From Vogesella mureinivorans (lineage in GTDB: Bacteria; Pseudomonadota; Gammaproteobacteria; Burkholderiales; Chromobacteriaceae), in the NCBI RefSeq assembly GCF_007644035.1, contig NZ_VMTV02000134.1:1-64000 (forward strand): a stretch of 64,000 nucleotides of DNA. The letters are read 5' to 3'. Position 1 is the stretch's first letter, and each line of letters starts with the position of its first letter. Of this stretch, positions 9,758 to 18,258 are shown in pieces. The notes below the pieces were generated by a model. The model searched no databases, was not told the DNA's origin, and saw nothing but the letters and a program-made list of their open reading frames with translations. The translations under genes were made by a program, and so were the position numbers.

Positions 9758-9772
9758 GGGTATGCGCGGTGC

Positions 9773-10714
9773 TTACTTCAGCAAACCGGCTTCGCGGTAG
9801 TATTTTTCTGCGCCTGGGTGCAGCGGCATCGGCAGGCCCTTCAGCGCGTTGGCCGGGTTGAATGCCTTGATGGCGGAGTGCGCGTTGGCCAGCACTGGCA
9901 GGTTGGTAAACAGCTGCTTGGTCATCATGTAGACCGTGGCGTCCGGCACCTTGTCGTGCGTGACCAGCAGGTTGTTGATGGCCACGGTCGGCAGGTCGGC
10001 TGGCAGGTCGTCATAGGTTTTGGCGGGGATTTTGGCTGGCTGGTAGGCCGGGTCGCCGATGCGGGCCACCACGTCGGCCGGCACCGCCACAAAGGTCACT
10101 TTCAGCGCATTGGCCAGGTCGCGGATGGACGCCACCCCTAGGCCAGACGACTGCAGCGTGGCGTCCAGCTGGCGGTTTTTCATCAGCTCTACCGACTCGC
10201 CAAACGGCAGGAACTCCACCTTGGCAAAATCCTTGTAGCTCAGGCCGGCCGCCTTCAGGATAGCGCGTGCGTTCAGCTCGGTGCCCGACTTGGGCGCGCC
10301 TACCGAAATACGCTTGCCCTTCAGATCCGCCAGGGTTTTTACCCCCGACTCGCTACTGGCCACGATCTGGATGTAGTTGGGGTAAATGGACGCCACCGCA
10401 CGCAGCTTTTTCAGCGGCTGGGCAAAACCGGCCTCGGCATCGCCCTTCCAGGCGTCGGCCGCCGCGTCAGCCAGCGTAAAAGCAATTTCGCCACGCCCGG
10501 CCTGCAACAGGTTCAGGTTTTCTGCCGAGGCCTTGGTGGCCTGTACCGACACCTTGGCAGCCGGCATGGCCTTGCCGTATAGCTGCGACATGGCCACCCC
10601 TACCGGGTAGTACACACCGCTGGTGCCACCGGTCAGCACGTTGATGAACTCGGCACCGTGGGCAAACGGGCTCAGGGCCAGGGCCAGGCTGATGGCTGCA
10701 ATGGGCTTTTTCAT
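9773..10714 (-). CDS. TAXI-family TRAP transporter solute-binding protein
   Basis: A 313-residue periplasmic protein with a signal peptide (MKKPIAAISLALALSPFAHG). The mature start FINVLTGGTSGVYYPVG is the TAXI family signature, and the sequence fits the two-lobed fold to the end. Start 10714 is supported by AAAGGAGAG upstream; an in-frame extension to 10837 has no export signal and is rejected. TAXI proteins characterised elsewhere bind glutamate, 2-oxoglutarate or related acids; the ligand here is unknown. It is the first gene of the operon TAXI-permease-DUF1850-dctB-dctD. Confidence 0.92.
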   Translation of the reverse strand: MKKPIAAISLALALSPFAHGAEFINVLTGGTSGVYYPVGVAMSQLYGKAMPAAKVSVQATKASAENLNLLQAGRGEIAFTLADAAADAWKGDAEAGFAQPLKKLRAVASIYPNYIQIVASSESGVKTLADLKGKRISVGAPKSGTELNARAILKAAGLSYKDFAKVEFLPFGESVELMKNRQLDATLQSSGLGVASIRDLANALKVTFVAVPADVVARIGDPAYQPAKIPAKTYDDLPADLPTVAINNLLVTHDKVPDATVYMMTKQLFTNLPVLANAHSAIKAFNPANALKGLPMPLHPGAEKYYREAGLLK

Positions 10715-10781
10715 GTGTTCTCTCTCCTTTGTCGGGCTGCGTTGCCAGCCCTGTCGTGTTGTGCAAAAGCGCCACAGACAG

Positions 10782-10797
10782 AGCAGGCCGCATGCCA
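10782..10797 (-). promoter_or_regulatory. Candidate sigma-54 promoter of the TRAP-TAXI operon
   Basis: The minus strand reads TGGCATGCGGCCTGCT. Against the consensus TGGCACG-N4-TTGCW it has the invariant GG and GC ten bases apart and mismatches at two positions only. It lies 67 bases ahead of the binding-protein start codon. An NtrC-family regulator (DctD) encoded in the same operon makes a sigma-54 promoter expected here. Confidence 0.55.
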
Positions 10798-10988
10798 GCT
10801 TGGCCAGGAAAGACAAAAAATCATCATAAACAAACACTTAGCCCATCAGGCACGAGCACATCCCGCCAGCTAGTGTGTAGAAACCCGCACGGGGCCCGAT
10901 GTGCCGTGCGCTTTCCCGCACAGTGCCGCCAAGAGGGCTTTACCCACCCTGTGCCACACAGTACAAAGCCGGCAAGGAGAGTAAACAG

Positions 10989-12080
10989 ATGGACAAAATC
11001 GATACCGTCGTCATCGGTGCAGGCGTCGTCGGCCTGGCCTGCGCCCGCGCACTGGCCCAGGCGGGCCGCGATGTCATGATCGTGGAACAGGAAGCCGCCA
11101 TCGGCCAGCACACCAGCAGCCGCAATAGCGAGGTGATACACGCCGGCATCTACTACGCCCCCGGCAGCCACAAGGCGCGGCTGTGCGTAGCCGGGCGCGA
11201 CATGCTGTACCGATACTGCGCCGAGCGCGCCATACCGCACCAGCGCATCGGCAAGCTGCTGGTAGCGGTAGACGCTGCCGACGCCGGCAGGTTGGCCGCA
11301 CTACAGCAGCACGCCGCCGCCAACGGTGTCGCGCTGAGCTGGCTGGACCACGCCGCGCTACGCGAACGCGAACCGGCGCTGCACGCCCACGCCGCCCTGC
11401 ACTCGCCCGCCACCGGCATTATCGACAGCCACGCCCTGATGCAGGCACTGCTAGCCGATGCCGAACACGCCGGTGCCATGCTGGCGCTGGCTTCGCCTAT
11501 TCTGGGTGGGCACGCCCGCCGCGAAGGCATGGTGCTGCAGCTGGCTGACGGTTACGAAGTACTGGCGCGCCAAGTCGTGAACGCCGCCGGGCTATGGGCG
11601 CCTACGCTGGCGCAGCAGCTGCATGGCGTTCCACGTGAAACCATCCCCACACCCCGCTACGCCCGTGGCGTGTACTTTGCCCTGAGCGGGCGCAGCCCGT
11701 TCTCGCAGCTGATCTACCCGCTGCCCGAGCCAGGCGGCCTGGGGACGCACCTGACGCTGGACCTGGGCGGCCAGGCGCGCTTCGGCCCGGACGTAGAATG
11801 GATTGATGGCGTGGATTACACGGTAGACCCGCAGCGCGCGCAGGGCTTTTACCACAGCATTCGCCGCTGGTGGCCGGGGCTGGCCGACGGGGCGCTGGCC
11901 CCCACCTATAGCGGTGTGCGGCCCAAGATCGTGCCGCAGGGTGCGGCAGACGGGGATTTTGTCATTCAGGGCCCAGCCGTGCATGGCCTACCCGGGCTGG
12001 TGAACCTGTACGGTATCGAGTCGCCCGGCTTAACCGCCAGCCTGGCTATCGCGGCCGAGGTGGCTAGCCTGCTGCGCTAG
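10989..12080 (+). CDS. lhgO: FAD-dependent oxidoreductase, L-2-hydroxyglutarate dehydrogenase-like
   Basis: A 363-residue DAO-superfamily flavoprotein. The N-terminal FAD-binding Rossmann motif [16 protein letters not shown] is at about 6-21, followed by [14 protein letters not shown] (about 42-55), characteristic of the L-2-hydroxyglutarate oxidase/dehydrogenase branch (LhgO/YgaF, human L2HGDH). C-terminal YSGVRPKI and [14 protein letters not shown] close the FAD domain. The reaction would be L-2-hydroxyglutarate to 2-oxoglutarate with electrons going to the quinone pool. Start 10989 has AAGGAG upstream. It is divergent from the TAXI-TRAP operon across a 274-base gap. The 3' end overlaps the next gene (opposite strand) by 51 bases. 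Confidence 0.82.
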   Translation: MDKIDTVVIGAGVVGLACARALAQAGRDVMIVEQEAAIGQHTSSRNSEVIHAGIYYAPGSHKARLCVAGRDMLYRYCAERAIPHQRIGKLLVAVDAADAGRLAALQQHAAANGVALSWLDHAALREREPALHAHAALHSPATGIIDSHALMQALLADAEHAGAMLALASPILGGHARREGMVLQLADGYEVLARQVVNAAGLWAPTLAQQLHGVPRETIPTPRYARGVYFALSGRSPFSQLIYPLPEPGGLGTHLTLDLGGQARFGPDVEWIDGVDYTVDPQRAQGFYHSIRRWWPGLADGALAPTYSGVRPKIVPQGAADGDFVIQGPAVHGLPGLVNLYGIESPGLTASLAIAAEVASLLR

Positions 12081-12614
12081 CGCCAGCCTGGCTACCACCC
12101 GCAAGATACGCTGGCGTATCAGCCCGCTTACCGGCCGTATCAGGTACCAGTACGGCCAGAAACGGCGGTAACTGGCCTGCGTGGGGCAGGCTACCCGTGT
12201 TTCGGTGCATAGCAGCGTCTGGCCATCCGGCTGGGCGCTTACCGTAAAACCCAGCACCAGGCGCGGGCAAGGCAGCGTGGCAAAGCTGGCCGCATCGGCA
12301 ATGGGCTGCAGGCCGTAGTCACTACGCCAGAACTCGCCCGCCAGCCCCCATACCAGCTCGTGCTCGCCCTGCGCCAGCAGGGTAAATTCGTGCAGGCCAA
12401 ACGGCGGCTTGTGTGGCAGGGCATTGGCGTAACCCAGCCGTGCGGCCAACCTGCCGGGTAGCTCGCGCAGCGCGATAAAACGGCTTACCCACGGGTCTTG
12501 CCACTGCGGCAGCTGCGCCAGCGCCTGCATGACCGCAGCGGGCGTGGCGGCGACGCGGCGCTGGTGGCGCTCGGCAAACTGGTACTGCGGTAGCAGGCTA
12601 TGCAGCAGGCTCAT
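12030..12614 (-). CDS. SRPBCC-like polyketide cyclase/START-fold protein of unknown role
   Basis: A 194-residue soluble protein. The N-terminus ([19 protein letters not shown], then AVMQALAQL) resembles proteins of the SRPBCC/DUF2867-like group, in which a helix-grip domain follows a short lead; the middle has [20 protein letters not shown] and the end is basic. No catalytic residues can be named. The start overlaps the stop of the binding-protein gene upstream by four bases, so it belongs to a small operon 14183 to 12030. Its 3' end overlaps the convergent flavoprotein gene by 51 bases. Confidence 0.6.
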   Translation of the reverse strand: MSLLHSLLPQYQFAERHQRRVAATPAAVMQALAQLPQWQDPWVSRFIALRELPGRLAARLGYANALPHKPPFGLHEFTLLAQGEHELVWGLAGEFWRSDYGLQPIADAASFATLPCPRLVLGFTVSAQPDGQTLLCTETRVACPTQASYRRFWPYWYLIRPVSGLIRQRILRVVARLALAQQASHLGRDSQAGG

Positions 12615-13369
12615 GGCTGCGGTTCGGCGTCGTAGCGGCGGAAAATGGCGTTGTAGCGGCCGTCGCTTTTCATTTCGCGCAGGCGGTAGTCCATGCGCTG
12701 GCGCAGGATCGGGTCACGCCACAGCACGGTAGCCTCACGCGGTGGCAGGATGGCAAAAATGTCTACCGGCTGGCGCACATCCACCCCGGCCTCGCCGCGC
12801 AGGTGCTTGCGGTACCAGTCCAGCACCAGGCGGTCGGCCAGAATCACGTCTACCCTGCCCGCGTACAGGCTTTTCACCTGCTGGCGCTGGTCGCCGGTTT
12901 CGTTGTAGTGGCCTTGCGATACCGCCTCCAGCCTGTCGAAACTGTCTGGCATGTCGTTCTGTGCACCATCCCACGCCAGAATGTTCAGCCCCACCAGGTC
13001 GGCAGTACTGTCCAGCTTGAGCTTGCGCTTGTGCAGCGCCATGGCCAGGTTGTCGAAGGTGTGCAGCGGGCGGCCCAGCGTGCCGGGCAGGTTGGCGTGT
13101 TTTTGTGCCAGCGGCGATATATCGTAGATGGCGTCTACCTCGTTGCGGCGGAACATCGCCATGCGCCGCGCCACCGGGTAGTACACAGGGTGTAGCGCCA
13201 GGCCTTCGGCTTGCAGCGCTTCGCGCAGCAGCTCTACCGCAATACCGGGGCGCACCCCGGTATTGACCCAGGGTGGGCTGTGTTCGGGGAAGGCCACTTT
13301 GATCACGGTGGCAGCCTGCGCCGGCAGGGCCAGCAGCAGGGCGGGCAACCAGAACCATCGGGTCTTCAT
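12611..13369 (-). CDS. Periplasmic substrate-binding protein, SBP_bac_3-like
   Basis: About 252 residues with a signal peptide (MKTRWFWLPALLLALPAQA). The mature part starts VIKVAFPEHSPPWV and runs through PGIAVELLREALQAEG to RYNAIFRRYD, the pattern of family 3 amino-acid-type binding proteins. No ABC permease or ATPase gene is nearby, so it may work as a stand-alone sensor-like or orphan binding protein. The ATG at 13369 is chosen over a TTG at 13390. It is followed by an ATGA overlap with the SRPBCC-like gene. Confidence 0.75.
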   Translation of the reverse strand: MKTRWFWLPALLLALPAQAATVIKVAFPEHSPPWVNTGVRPGIAVELLREALQAEGLALHPVYYPVARRMAMFRRNEVDAIYDISPLAQKHANLPGTLGRPLHTFDNLAMALHKRKLKLDSTADLVGLNILAWDGAQNDMPDSFDRLEAVSQGHYNETGDQRQQVKSLYAGRVDVILADRLVLDWYRKHLRGEAGVDVRQPVDIFAILPPREATVLWRDPILRQRMDYRLREMKSDGRYNAIFRRYDAEPQP

Positions 13370-13382
13370 GGTGTGCGCTTGG

Positions 13383-14183
13383 CTAGTCAAAGGCCAGGGT
13401 ACTTTCCAGTACGGTCAGCGCATCGCCCAGCTGCAGTACGCCGCTGTTGCGCGCGACCAGGTTCACGCCAAAGCACACGCCCTCGTCCAGGCGGCGGTAG
13501 CCTATCAGGGTAGCCAGCGGCTGCTTTTGCGGGTGGGGCACGGCGGTATCCGGGTCGATGGTGGTAAAGATGCAGCGGGTGCAACGGCTCACCACCTCGA
13601 ACTCTACCTCGCCAATGCGGATACGCTGCCACTCGTCTTCTTCAAAGGCAAAGGCGTCGTCCACCACCAGGTTGGGGCGGAACTGGCGCATGGACACCGG
13701 TGCGGCCAACCTTTGGTTCAGGTCGTCCAGCGAGGCCTGGCTAATCAGCAAAAACGGCGCGCCGTCGGCAAAAGACAGCGGCGTTACGCCATCCTTGAAC
13801 ACGCGGGTCGTCTGCCCCAGCCACAGCAGCTGCACCGGCTCGGCCAGCAGCTGGCTGAACCAGGCGTCGGCAGCCACATCGCCGCACAGTGCAGTGAAAT
13901 CGCTTTTCCAGACCTGGGCGCGGTGCGGCAGGGCAAAGCGCGCGGTATCGGTATGCAGCGGCGGCTGGCCCGGCGCAGAAAACTGCCACGCGCCCTCCCC
14001 CGCCCCGGCCGCCTCCACCTGCACCAACGCCGGGTGGGTACGCGCGGTGATCTGGCTACCATCTGGGCGCACTACCAGCCACACGCGGTCGTCGGCCAGG
14101 CCCTGCAAAGTCACCGTGGCGTGTTGCACCGCCTGGCCGCGGCAGGATTTCAGCGGGTGGATAAACAGCTGCGTCAGCGCCAT
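13383..14183 (-). CDS. MOSC-domain protein, YcbX-like
   Basis: A 266-residue protein with an N-terminal MOSC beta-barrel (LFIHPLKSCRGQAV, DDRVWLVV) and a C-terminal MOSC domain. The conserved SRCTRC motif followed by TTIDPDT carries the cysteine expected to bind molybdenum cofactor or sulfur. Unlike full YcbX it ends without a 2Fe-2S ferredoxin domain. The family reduces N-hydroxylated compounds or handles sulfur-bearing Moco; the role here is inferred. Start 14183 gives the family N-terminus (MALTQLFIHPLKS). First gene of a three-gene operon. Confidence 0.82.
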   Translation of the reverse strand: MALTQLFIHPLKSCRGQAVQHATVTLQGLADDRVWLVVRPDGSQITARTHPALVQVEAAGAGEGAWQFSAPGQPPLHTDTARFALPHRAQVWKSDFTALCGDVAADAWFSQLLAEPVQLLWLGQTTRVFKDGVTPLSFADGAPFLLISQASLDDLNQRLAAPVSMRQFRPNLVVDDAFAFEEDEWQRIRIGEVEFEVVSRCTRCIFTTIDPDTAVPHPQKQPLATLIGYRRLDEGVCFGVNLVARNSGVLQLGDALTVLESTLAFD

Positions 14184-14385
14184 AAGCTGTGCCCTATAGT
14201 AAAGACGCCCTAGGCTACCGCCAGCACGCGGCTTAAGCAACGCCCAACGCGTGGCTGCTTGTCATTTATATTTTATAGAAACAAAAGAAACTGGTTAGAT
14301 GCGCCTATTGAAAGAATAGCCATTTCGGCTACTCTGCTGTTACTTGATGCCGCGCATCGCTGCGCAGCAGGCATGGGAGATAAAG

Positions 14386-15702
14386 ATGTTCAATAAACAC
14401 CTGAAACAGGAAATTTCAAGCCTGAGCGCCGCGCTTGCCAAGCATCAAGCCATCGAAGCCGCCATTGACCGCTCCAATGCGGTAGTACAGTTCGACCTGG
14501 ACGCCAAAGTGATTACCGCCAACCAGAACTTTCTGCGCACCCTGGGCTATAGCAGCCTGGAGCAGATTACCGGCAAGCCGCACAGCACCTTCTGCGACAG
14601 CACGACCGTGGCCAGCGCCGGCTACCGGCAATTCTGGGAAACACTGCAGCGTGGCGAATTCTTCAGCGGCCGCATCAAACGCATTGGTGCCCAGGGGCAA
14701 GTGCTGTGGCTGGAAGCTACCTACAACCCCATCCTGGACAGCCATGGCAAGGTCTCTGGTTTCATCAAGTTTGCCACCGACATCACCACGCGCGTCATCG
14801 CCGCCGCACGCGACCGCGCCACACTGGCCGCGCTGAACCGCGCCATGGCGGTAATCGAATTTACCCCCGACGGCCAGATCATCCAGGCCAACGATAATTT
14901 CCTGCAGGTCATGGGCTACCGGCAGGACGAGATCAAGGGCAAACACCACCGTATTTTCTGCGACAGCAGCTTTACTGCCAGCCCGGAATACGACCAGCTC
15001 TGGCGCACGCTGCGCAGTGGCCAGTACTTTTCCGGCCAGATAGAACGCCTCACCAGCCGTGGCGAGCGCCTGTACCTGGAAGCCAGCTACAACCCGGTGT
15101 TTGATGAAGATGGCAAAGTCAGCAGCGTGGTGAAGTTCGCCACCGACATCACCGCCAAGGTGCTGCAGGTCCAGAAAGAACGCGACAGCGCCCTGTTTGC
15201 CCTGACCACCTCGCAGCAAACGCAGGCGCTATCCGATAGTGGCGTGGGCAATATCCTGCAAAGCGTGGCCGATATCCGCGCCATGGCCACCAGCATCGAG
15301 CAAGCCGGCCATAACATCCAGGCACTGGGCGAGCGCTCGCAAGCCATTACCTCCATCGTGCAAACCATCAAGGACATTGCCGACCAGACCAACCTGCTGG
15401 CACTGAACGCCGCCATCGAGGCCGCGCGCGCCGGCGAAATGGGCCGTGGCTTTGCCGTGGTAGCCGACGAAGTACGCAAGCTGGCCGAGCGCACCTCGTC
15501 GTCCACGGCCGAGATTGCCGGCATGGTGGGCGATATCCAGCAGCAAACCCGTACCGCAGTAAGCAATATGGACCAGCTGCTGGAGCAAGCCCGTGGCAGC
15601 GTACAGCTCACCCAGGGGGCAGGCGATACCATGCAGCAGATACGCGATGGCGCAGAAAAAGTGGTGCAAGCCATCGGCCAGTTTGCCCACCTGAAAAACT
15701 AG
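14386..15702 (+). CDS. Soluble PAS-PAS chemoreceptor, Aer2/BdlA-like
   Basis: A 438-residue protein with no membrane segment. Two PAS domains in tandem (about 25-145 and 150-265), each with the IxANxNFL...GY....I.GK.H..FC pattern and ending in KFATDIT, then a short methyl-accepting signalling domain (about 300-435) whose tip ([18 protein letters not shown]) is intact. HAMP is absent. The architecture matches BdlA of Pseudomonas, involved in biofilm dispersal, and other cytoplasmic energy/redox sensors. The shortened helical region implies a short-class receptor. GGGAGA precedes the ATG at 14386; an upstream ATG is not supported. Monocistronic. Confidence 0.9.
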   Translation: MFNKHLKQEISSLSAALAKHQAIEAAIDRSNAVVQFDLDAKVITANQNFLRTLGYSSLEQITGKPHSTFCDSTTVASAGYRQFWETLQRGEFFSGRIKRIGAQGQVLWLEATYNPILDSHGKVSGFIKFATDITTRVIAAARDRATLAALNRAMAVIEFTPDGQIIQANDNFLQVMGYRQDEIKGKHHRIFCDSSFTASPEYDQLWRTLRSGQYFSGQIERLTSRGERLYLEASYNPVFDEDGKVSSVVKFATDITAKVLQVQKERDSALFALTTSQQTQALSDSGVGNILQSVADIRAMATSIEQAGHNIQALGERSQAITSIVQTIKDIADQTNLLALNAAIEAARAGEMGRGFAVVADEVRKLAERTSSSTAEIAGMVGDIQQQTRTAVSNMDQLLEQARGSVQLTQGAGDTMQQIRDGAEKVVQAIGQFAHLKN

Positions 15703-15789
15703 CCGTGCCCTGGTACCCGCACGCCGCCGCTAGCGGCCAGACGGTACTGTGGTAGCACGACAAATTTCCGACTAAATCAGTCAACAATT

Positions 15790-15842
15790 TTATCCACAGC
15801 ATGGCGGCACGCCTGCGTGGCTATAGCCAGACCTGTGGATAA
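15790..15842. other. Pair of inverted DnaA boxes
   Basis: Perfect TTATCCACA at 15790-15798 and its complement TGTGGATAA at 15834-15842 face each other in the 170-base gap between the PAS chemoreceptor and the AraC-type gene. A GCGGCCAAC motif copy (15843-15851) abuts the second box. DnaA binding is predicted from the sequence alone. Confidence 0.5.
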
Positions 15843-15872
15843 GTTGGCCGCACCGCCCGCTGTGTGGCGGCG

Positions 15873-16718
15873 TTAGCCCTCGCTATTGCCCTGTGCCGGG
15901 TTGGCAAAAAACGCACTGGGCGCCACGCCAAACTGGCGGCGGAACATGGCAGTAAAGGCGCTGGGGCTGGCGTAGCCGGCAGACAGCGCCACGTCCAGCA
16001 CCCGTGCACCACCGGCCAGCAGTGCCAGCGCGTGCATCAGCCTGGCCTGGCGCCGCCAGGCGCCAAAGTTCATGCCGGTGGCGCGCTGGAAACGGCGCTG
16101 CAGCGTGCGCACGTCCACCCCCAGCCAGGCCGCCCAGTGCTCGCTGCTGCGCTCGTCGTCCGGCTGCGCCTGCAGCTGGCGGCACAGCGGTGCCAGCAGG
16201 TCGTCGCTCGGCGTGGGCAGCGCCAGCGGCAGCGTTTCCAGCACCTCGCATTCTTCCAGCAGCAGGGCCAGCAGACGCGCGGCGCGGGTATCGGGTAACA
16301 CCGGTGGCGGCATGCGCACAGCGGCCAGCAGCAGCTCGCGCCACAGCGGCGTCACCGCCAGCACGCAGCACTGCTGCGGCATGCCGGCCAGCGCATGCGG
16401 CTGCACGTACACGCTGCGCACCTGCGCCGGGCTCAGCATATGTACCTCGTGCCAATGGCCAGGCGGAATATAGATAGCGCGGCTGGGCGGCACGATCCAC
16501 TGCCCGCGCGGGGTAAGGATGCGCATCACACCGGCAACGCCGTACAGCAGCTGGGCCGTGCTGTGGGTATGGCGCACGGTGGCGTAGCCGGCCGGGTAGT
16601 CCTGGGTTTTGCCTATCATCAGCGTGGCGCTGGTGAGCAGCGGTGGGTTGATGTCTTCGACCGGGGCGTGCATGCCGTTTTCTCGATAGTTGATGCCCGT
16701 ACGCAGCAGGACAGGCAT
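15873..16718 (-). CDS. AraC-family regulator with cupin sensor domain
   Basis: A 281-residue regulator. N-terminal cupin (about 35-130; HTHSTAQLLYGVAGVMRI, then IYIPPGHWHEV), C-terminal double helix-turn-helix (about 185-275; RTLQRRFQRATGMNFGAWRR and LSAGYASPSAFTAMFRRQFG). An alternative Met at 16673 would drop 15 residues. It is divergent from the Fsr-type exporter gene with only 47 bases between the start codons, so it probably controls that gene and itself; cupin-AraC/exporter pairs of this kind are common. Confidence 0.87.
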   Translation of the reverse strand: MPVLLRTGINYRENGMHAPVEDINPPLLTSATLMIGKTQDYPAGYATVRHTHSTAQLLYGVAGVMRILTPRGQWIVPPSRAIYIPPGHWHEVHMLSPAQVRSVYVQPHALAGMPQQCCVLAVTPLWRELLLAAVRMPPPVLPDTRAARLLALLLEECEVLETLPLALPTPSDDLLAPLCRQLQAQPDDERSSEHWAAWLGVDVRTLQRRFQRATGMNFGAWRRQARLMHALALLAGGARVLDVALSAGYASPSAFTAMFRRQFGVAPSAFFANPAQGNSEG

Positions 16719-16765
16719 GAACAGCCATTCTAGGATGGGCTACCTTCCCCCACAAGGAGCACACC

Positions 16766-17968
16766 ATGAATGCCAGCCCCGCCGCCGTTGCGGCCAACCC
16801 TGACACCGCCACACCCCGCTGGCGCGTGATTAGCGCCGTGAGTGCGGCGCACTTTCTGAACGACATGATGCAGTCGCTGATTCTGGCGCTGTACCCGCTG
16901 CTAAAGGGCAACTACGCGCTGAGCTTTGCCCAGATCGGCCTGCTGACCCTGGTGTACCAGTGCACCGCCTCGCTGCTGCAGCCCATGGTAGGCATGTTTA
17001 CCGACCGCCGCCCGCAGCCCTACGCCATGATGCTGGGCATGCTGTCCACGCTGGCCGGCCTGCTATTGCTATCGCAAGCCACGCAGTACGGCTGGCTGCT
17101 GGTCGCCGCCGCGCTGGTGGGCACCGGCTCGTCCATCTTCCACCCCGAATCGTCGCGCGTGGTACGGCTGGCCTCGGCCGGGCACAAGGGCCTGGCGCAG
17201 TCGCTGTTCCAGGTGGGCGGCAATGGCGGCACCGCCACCGGCCCGCTGCTGGCCATGCTGCTGATTCTGCCCTACGGCCAGGGCAGCCTGGCGTGGGTGG
17301 CGCTGCTCACCCTGCTGGCCATGCTGCTGCTGTGGCAGGTGGGTAACTGGTACCGCGCCCAGCTGGCGCACGCCGCACAGCGCCGGGCCAGCGTGGCGGC
17401 CAACCCGCTGTCGCCAGCCGACACGCGCAAGACGCTGGCCGTACTGATGGCGCTGGTGGCCACCAAGTACACCTATATGGCCAGCCTGCACAGCTACTTC
17501 ACCTTTTATCTGATCGAACGCTTTGCCGTACCCACCGCCAGCGCGCAGCTGTACCTGTTTGCCTTCCTGCTGGCCGTGGCAGTGGGCACCCTGCTGGGCG
17601 GGCCGCTGGGCGACCGCATCGGTCGCCGCCGCGTGATCTGGTTTTCCATTTTTGGCAGCGCACCATTTGCGCTGGCACTGCCGCACGTGGGCCTGAGCGC
17701 CACACTGGCGCTGGTGGTGATCATCGGGCTGATTCTGTCGTCGGCGTTCTCGGCCATTCTGGTGTACGCGCAGGAGCTGCTGCCGCAGAAAGTAGGCACC
17801 ATCTCCGGCCTGTTCTTTGGCCTGGCGTTTGGCGTAGCCGGCCTGGCCGCCGCCGCCCTGGGCCAGCTGGCCGACCACGCCGGCATCCAGGCCGTCTACC
17901 AGTGGTGCGCGTGGCTGCCGCTGGCCGGCATCATCGCCGCCCTGCTACCGGAGCTGCGCCGCCGCTAG
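16766..17968 (+). CDS. MFS exporter, fosmidomycin-resistance (Fsr) type
   Basis: A 400-residue major facilitator protein with about 12 helices. The N-terminal HFLNDMMQSLILALYPLLK and the loop FTDRRPQPYAMM are typical of the Fsr subfamily; GTGSSIFHPESSRV is the conserved Fsr segment in helix 4-5, and GPLGDRIGRR marks the central MFS loop. Known members export fosmidomycin or related small molecules by proton antiport; the natural substrate here is unknown. AAGGAG lies ten bases before the start. Likely regulated by the divergent AraC-type protein. Confidence 0.88.
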   Translation: MNASPAAVAANPDTATPRWRVISAVSAAHFLNDMMQSLILALYPLLKGNYALSFAQIGLLTLVYQCTASLLQPMVGMFTDRRPQPYAMMLGMLSTLAGLLLLSQATQYGWLLVAAALVGTGSSIFHPESSRVVRLASAGHKGLAQSLFQVGGNGGTATGPLLAMLLILPYGQGSLAWVALLTLLAMLLLWQVGNWYRAQLAHAAQRRASVAANPLSPADTRKTLAVLMALVATKYTYMASLHSYFTFYLIERFAVPTASAQLYLFAFLLAVAVGTLLGGPLGDRIGRRRVIWFSIFGSAPFALALPHVGLSATLALVVIIGLILSSAFSAILVYAQELLPQKVGTISGLFFGLAFGVAGLAAAALGQLADHAGIQAVYQWCAWLPLAGIIAALLPELRRR

Positions 17969-17990
17969 CCACACCGCCGCCCAAAACAAG

Positions 17991-18023
17991 GTTGGCCGCA
18001 CGCCATTACGGCATGCGGCCAAC
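17991..18023. repeat. Inverted pair of the GCGGCCAAC motif behind two convergent genes
   Basis: GTTGGCCGCA (17991-18000) and TGCGGCCAAC (18014-18023) form a perfect 10-bp stem around a 13-base loop, 22 bases behind the Fsr-type stop. The gene on the other side ends at 18259, so the hairpin lies between convergent genes where a two-way terminator would be useful. Confidence 0.7.
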
Positions 18024-18166
18024 TACCCGCCGGGCGCGGTGGTTAAAAGGTGTTGCCCGGTTAATCCAGCGGTGCATCCGGGATGATGGGGCGGTGTACA
18101 AATGGGCGGGGCATTCAGGTATTGGATAGCAACCCCGGATGCGGCTGTGGCTTATCCGGGCTACGG
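18014..18166 (+). repeat. Direct repeat copy A (REP-like, ~150 bp) flanking the 18259-19587 gene
   Basis: Starts TGCGGCCAACTA, continues through GGGCGCGGTGGTTAAAA and GGTGCATCCGGGA, and ends CCCCGGATGCGGCTGTGGCT, then TATCCGG. Copy B (19619-19769) follows the same order in the same orientation with substitutions and small indels. A truncated piece recurs at 21943-21957. The CCGGATGCGGCTG part resembles enterobacterial REP/PU sequences. Confidence 0.75.
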
Positions 18167-18258
18167 GCCGATCTTTGCCATTCAGGAATGGATACTTGCT
18201 GACCGTGAGCTAAAACGCATCCCGCTGCTTAATTTCCGCCTGGCACGCCATGCCTACC

